NCBI RefSeq assembly: GCF_000187995.2
Contig: NZ_AEUW02000001.1
Location: forward strand, 1,240,001 to 1,304,000
DNA: 64,000 nucleotides
Origin: Streptococcus macacae NCTC 11558
Lineage (GTDB): Bacteria > Bacillota > Bacilli > Lactobacillales > Streptococcaceae
Direction of reading: 5' to 3'
Positions within the stretch are counted from its first letter, which is position 1. The number at the start of each line of letters is the position of its first letter. The position numbers and the translations under genes were made by a program. The notes under the pieces are model-generated. The model saw nothing but the letters and a program-made list of their open reading frames with translations, did not search any database and had not been told where the DNA came from. Below are positions 63,089-64,000 of this stretch, in pieces.

Positions 63089-64000
63089 ATGATAGATTTG
63101 AAAGATTATGGTATCCAGATGTGGGATAAGACTAAAATTGCTGATTTTAGAAGAACCCTCTTATCATGGTATGATCAGGAAAAGAGAGATCTTCCTTGGC
63201 GCAGAACGAAAGATCCTTATAAGATTTGGATTTCTGAGATTATGCTGCAGCAAACACAAGTTAGTACTGTTATTCCCTATTATAATCGTTTCTTAGAATG
63301 GTTTCCATCTATTTGGGATTTAGCTCAAGCTCCTGAAGAAAAACTGCTGAAGGCCTGGGAAGGGCTGGGCTATTACAGCCGCGTTAGGAATATGCAGGCT
63401 GCAGCACAGCAAATTATTAAAGACTATAACGGCAGCTTTCCACAGACTTATGCTGAAATAGTTCAATTAAAAGGAATCGGCCCCTATACCGCAGGAGCCA
63501 TAGCCAGCATTGCTTTTGACTTACCAGAACCAGCTGTTGATGGCAATGTTATGCGTGTGATGGCAAGACTTTTTGAAGTTGATTATGATATTGGGAATCC
63601 AAAAAACCGTAAAATCTTTCAGGCTATAACAGAACAGCTTATAGACCCAGTACGGCCTGGAGATTTTAACCAGGCTTTAATGGATCTGGGAACTGATATT
63701 GAATCTGCTAAGAATCCAAGACCTGAAGAAAGCCCGGTAAGAGCATTTAGTGCAGCTTATCTGCATAAAACAGTAGATAAATATCCGATCAAACTGCCTA
63801 AGAAAAAACCACGGCCCATTCATTTGCAGGCTTTTATCATTCGTAATGATAAAGGAGAATTTTTACTTGAAAAAAATATTCAGGGACGGCTTTTAGGGGG
63901 CTTTTGGTCCTTTCCCATTTTAGAAACAGAGCCGATAGCTCAGCAACTTAATCTCTTTGAAAATAAAAGTGATACGATTTTAAAAAACCAGCCGCAAAAA
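63089..64000 (+). CDS. mutY: A/G-specific adenine glycosylase MutY, clusterless (partial, runs off the window)
   Basis: MutY removes adenine mispaired with 8-oxoguanine. The visible 304 residues show the helix-hairpin-helix LKGIGPYTAGAIASIAF (near residue 131) with the catalytic Asp in EPAVDGNVMRVMAR, and the start of the C-terminal NUDIX-like domain. The region that normally holds the [4Fe-4S] cysteines reads MDLGTDIESAKNPRPEESPV plus RAFS, with no Cys at any of the four positions. The ATG lies only 8 bases after a TACAAT -10 box (63076-63081, extended TG), without a ribosome site, suggesting a leaderless transcript. Confidence 0.93.
   Translation, partial: MIDLKDYGIQMWDKTKIADFRRTLLSWYDQEKRDLPWRRTKDPYKIWISEIMLQQTQVSTVIPYYNRFLEWFPSIWDLAQAPEEKLLKAWEGLGYYSRVRNMQAAAQQIIKDYNGSFPQTYAEIVQLKGIGPYTAGAIASIAFDLPEPAVDGNVMRVMARLFEVDYDIGNPKNRKIFQAITEQLIDPVRPGDFNQALMDLGTDIESAKNPRPEESPVRAFSAAYLHKTVDKYPIKLPKKKPRPIHLQAFIIRNDKGEFLLEKNIQGRLLGGFWSFPILETEPIAQQLNLFENKSDTILKNQPQK

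Overview
The window is low-GC Firmicute DNA. Gene content, Shine-Dalgarno style, operon order and the sucrose genes (scrK-scrA-scrB-scrR beside nusB-asp23-efp) point to a Streptococcus of the mutans group. From memory the Scr, SecA and Gat proteins look close to, but not identical with, S. mutans. No rRNA, tRNA or CRISPR array is visible.

Layout. 0-2.6 kb: yqeG-yqeH ribosome-assembly genes and a small operon with a DUF4230-like protein. 2.6-5.6 kb: an EamA transporter, a TetR-controlled membrane protein and a decayed small gene. 5.6-14.8 kb is an accessory defence block: a HAD-like protein, a complete type I restriction-modification system (hsdR-hsdS-hsdM) with a wrecked fic gene inside it, an unassigned structured RNA with its own terminator, and a two-gene unit made of a single-TRD HsdS-like protein overlapping a small BECR-like nuclease candidate. 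14.8-20.2 kb: gatCAB and a second-type aspS under a T-box leader, apparently an Asn-tRNA(Asn) unit. 20.2-36.9 kb: mostly core genes (pncA, codY, aminotransferase, bioY, usp, a HAD/MazG-like fusion, ansA, recG, alr, acpS, two DAHP synthases, secA, manA).

37-42.6 kb is an inserted beta-glucoside utilisation locus: GntR regulator, PTS EIIC, GH1 6-phospho-beta-glucosidase, EIIA, EIIB and a ROK kinase, interrupted by an IS3-family fragment. 42.7-48.4 kb is the sucrose locus. 48.5-51.9 kb is an insertion between scrR and nusB, bounded by a 51-bp direct repeat of the nusB 3' end. It holds two double-glycine-type bacteriocin precursors, small immunity-like membrane proteins, a truncated C39 bacteriocin exporter and a decayed ISL3-type transposase.

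51.9-62.2 kb: nusB, asp23, efp, a voltage-gated-type potassium channel, comEB, uvrA, corA, a 182-bp tandem non-coding repeat with strong hairpins, two membrane proteins and rpsF-ssb-rpsR. 62.2-63.1 kb carries no ordinary gene. It has a perfect-consensus promoter with an embedded cre-like site, two tiny ORFs (13 and 15 codons) with strong ribosome sites that share the peptide RYKNGD, and a terminator. The window ends inside mutY, whose product lacks the iron-sulphur cysteines.

The best candidates for something undescribed are the RYKNGD mini-ORF transcript, the half-HsdS/nuclease pair with the neighbouring structured RNA, the tandem hairpin repeat downstream of corA, and the shared 21-bp motif of the bacteriocin island.
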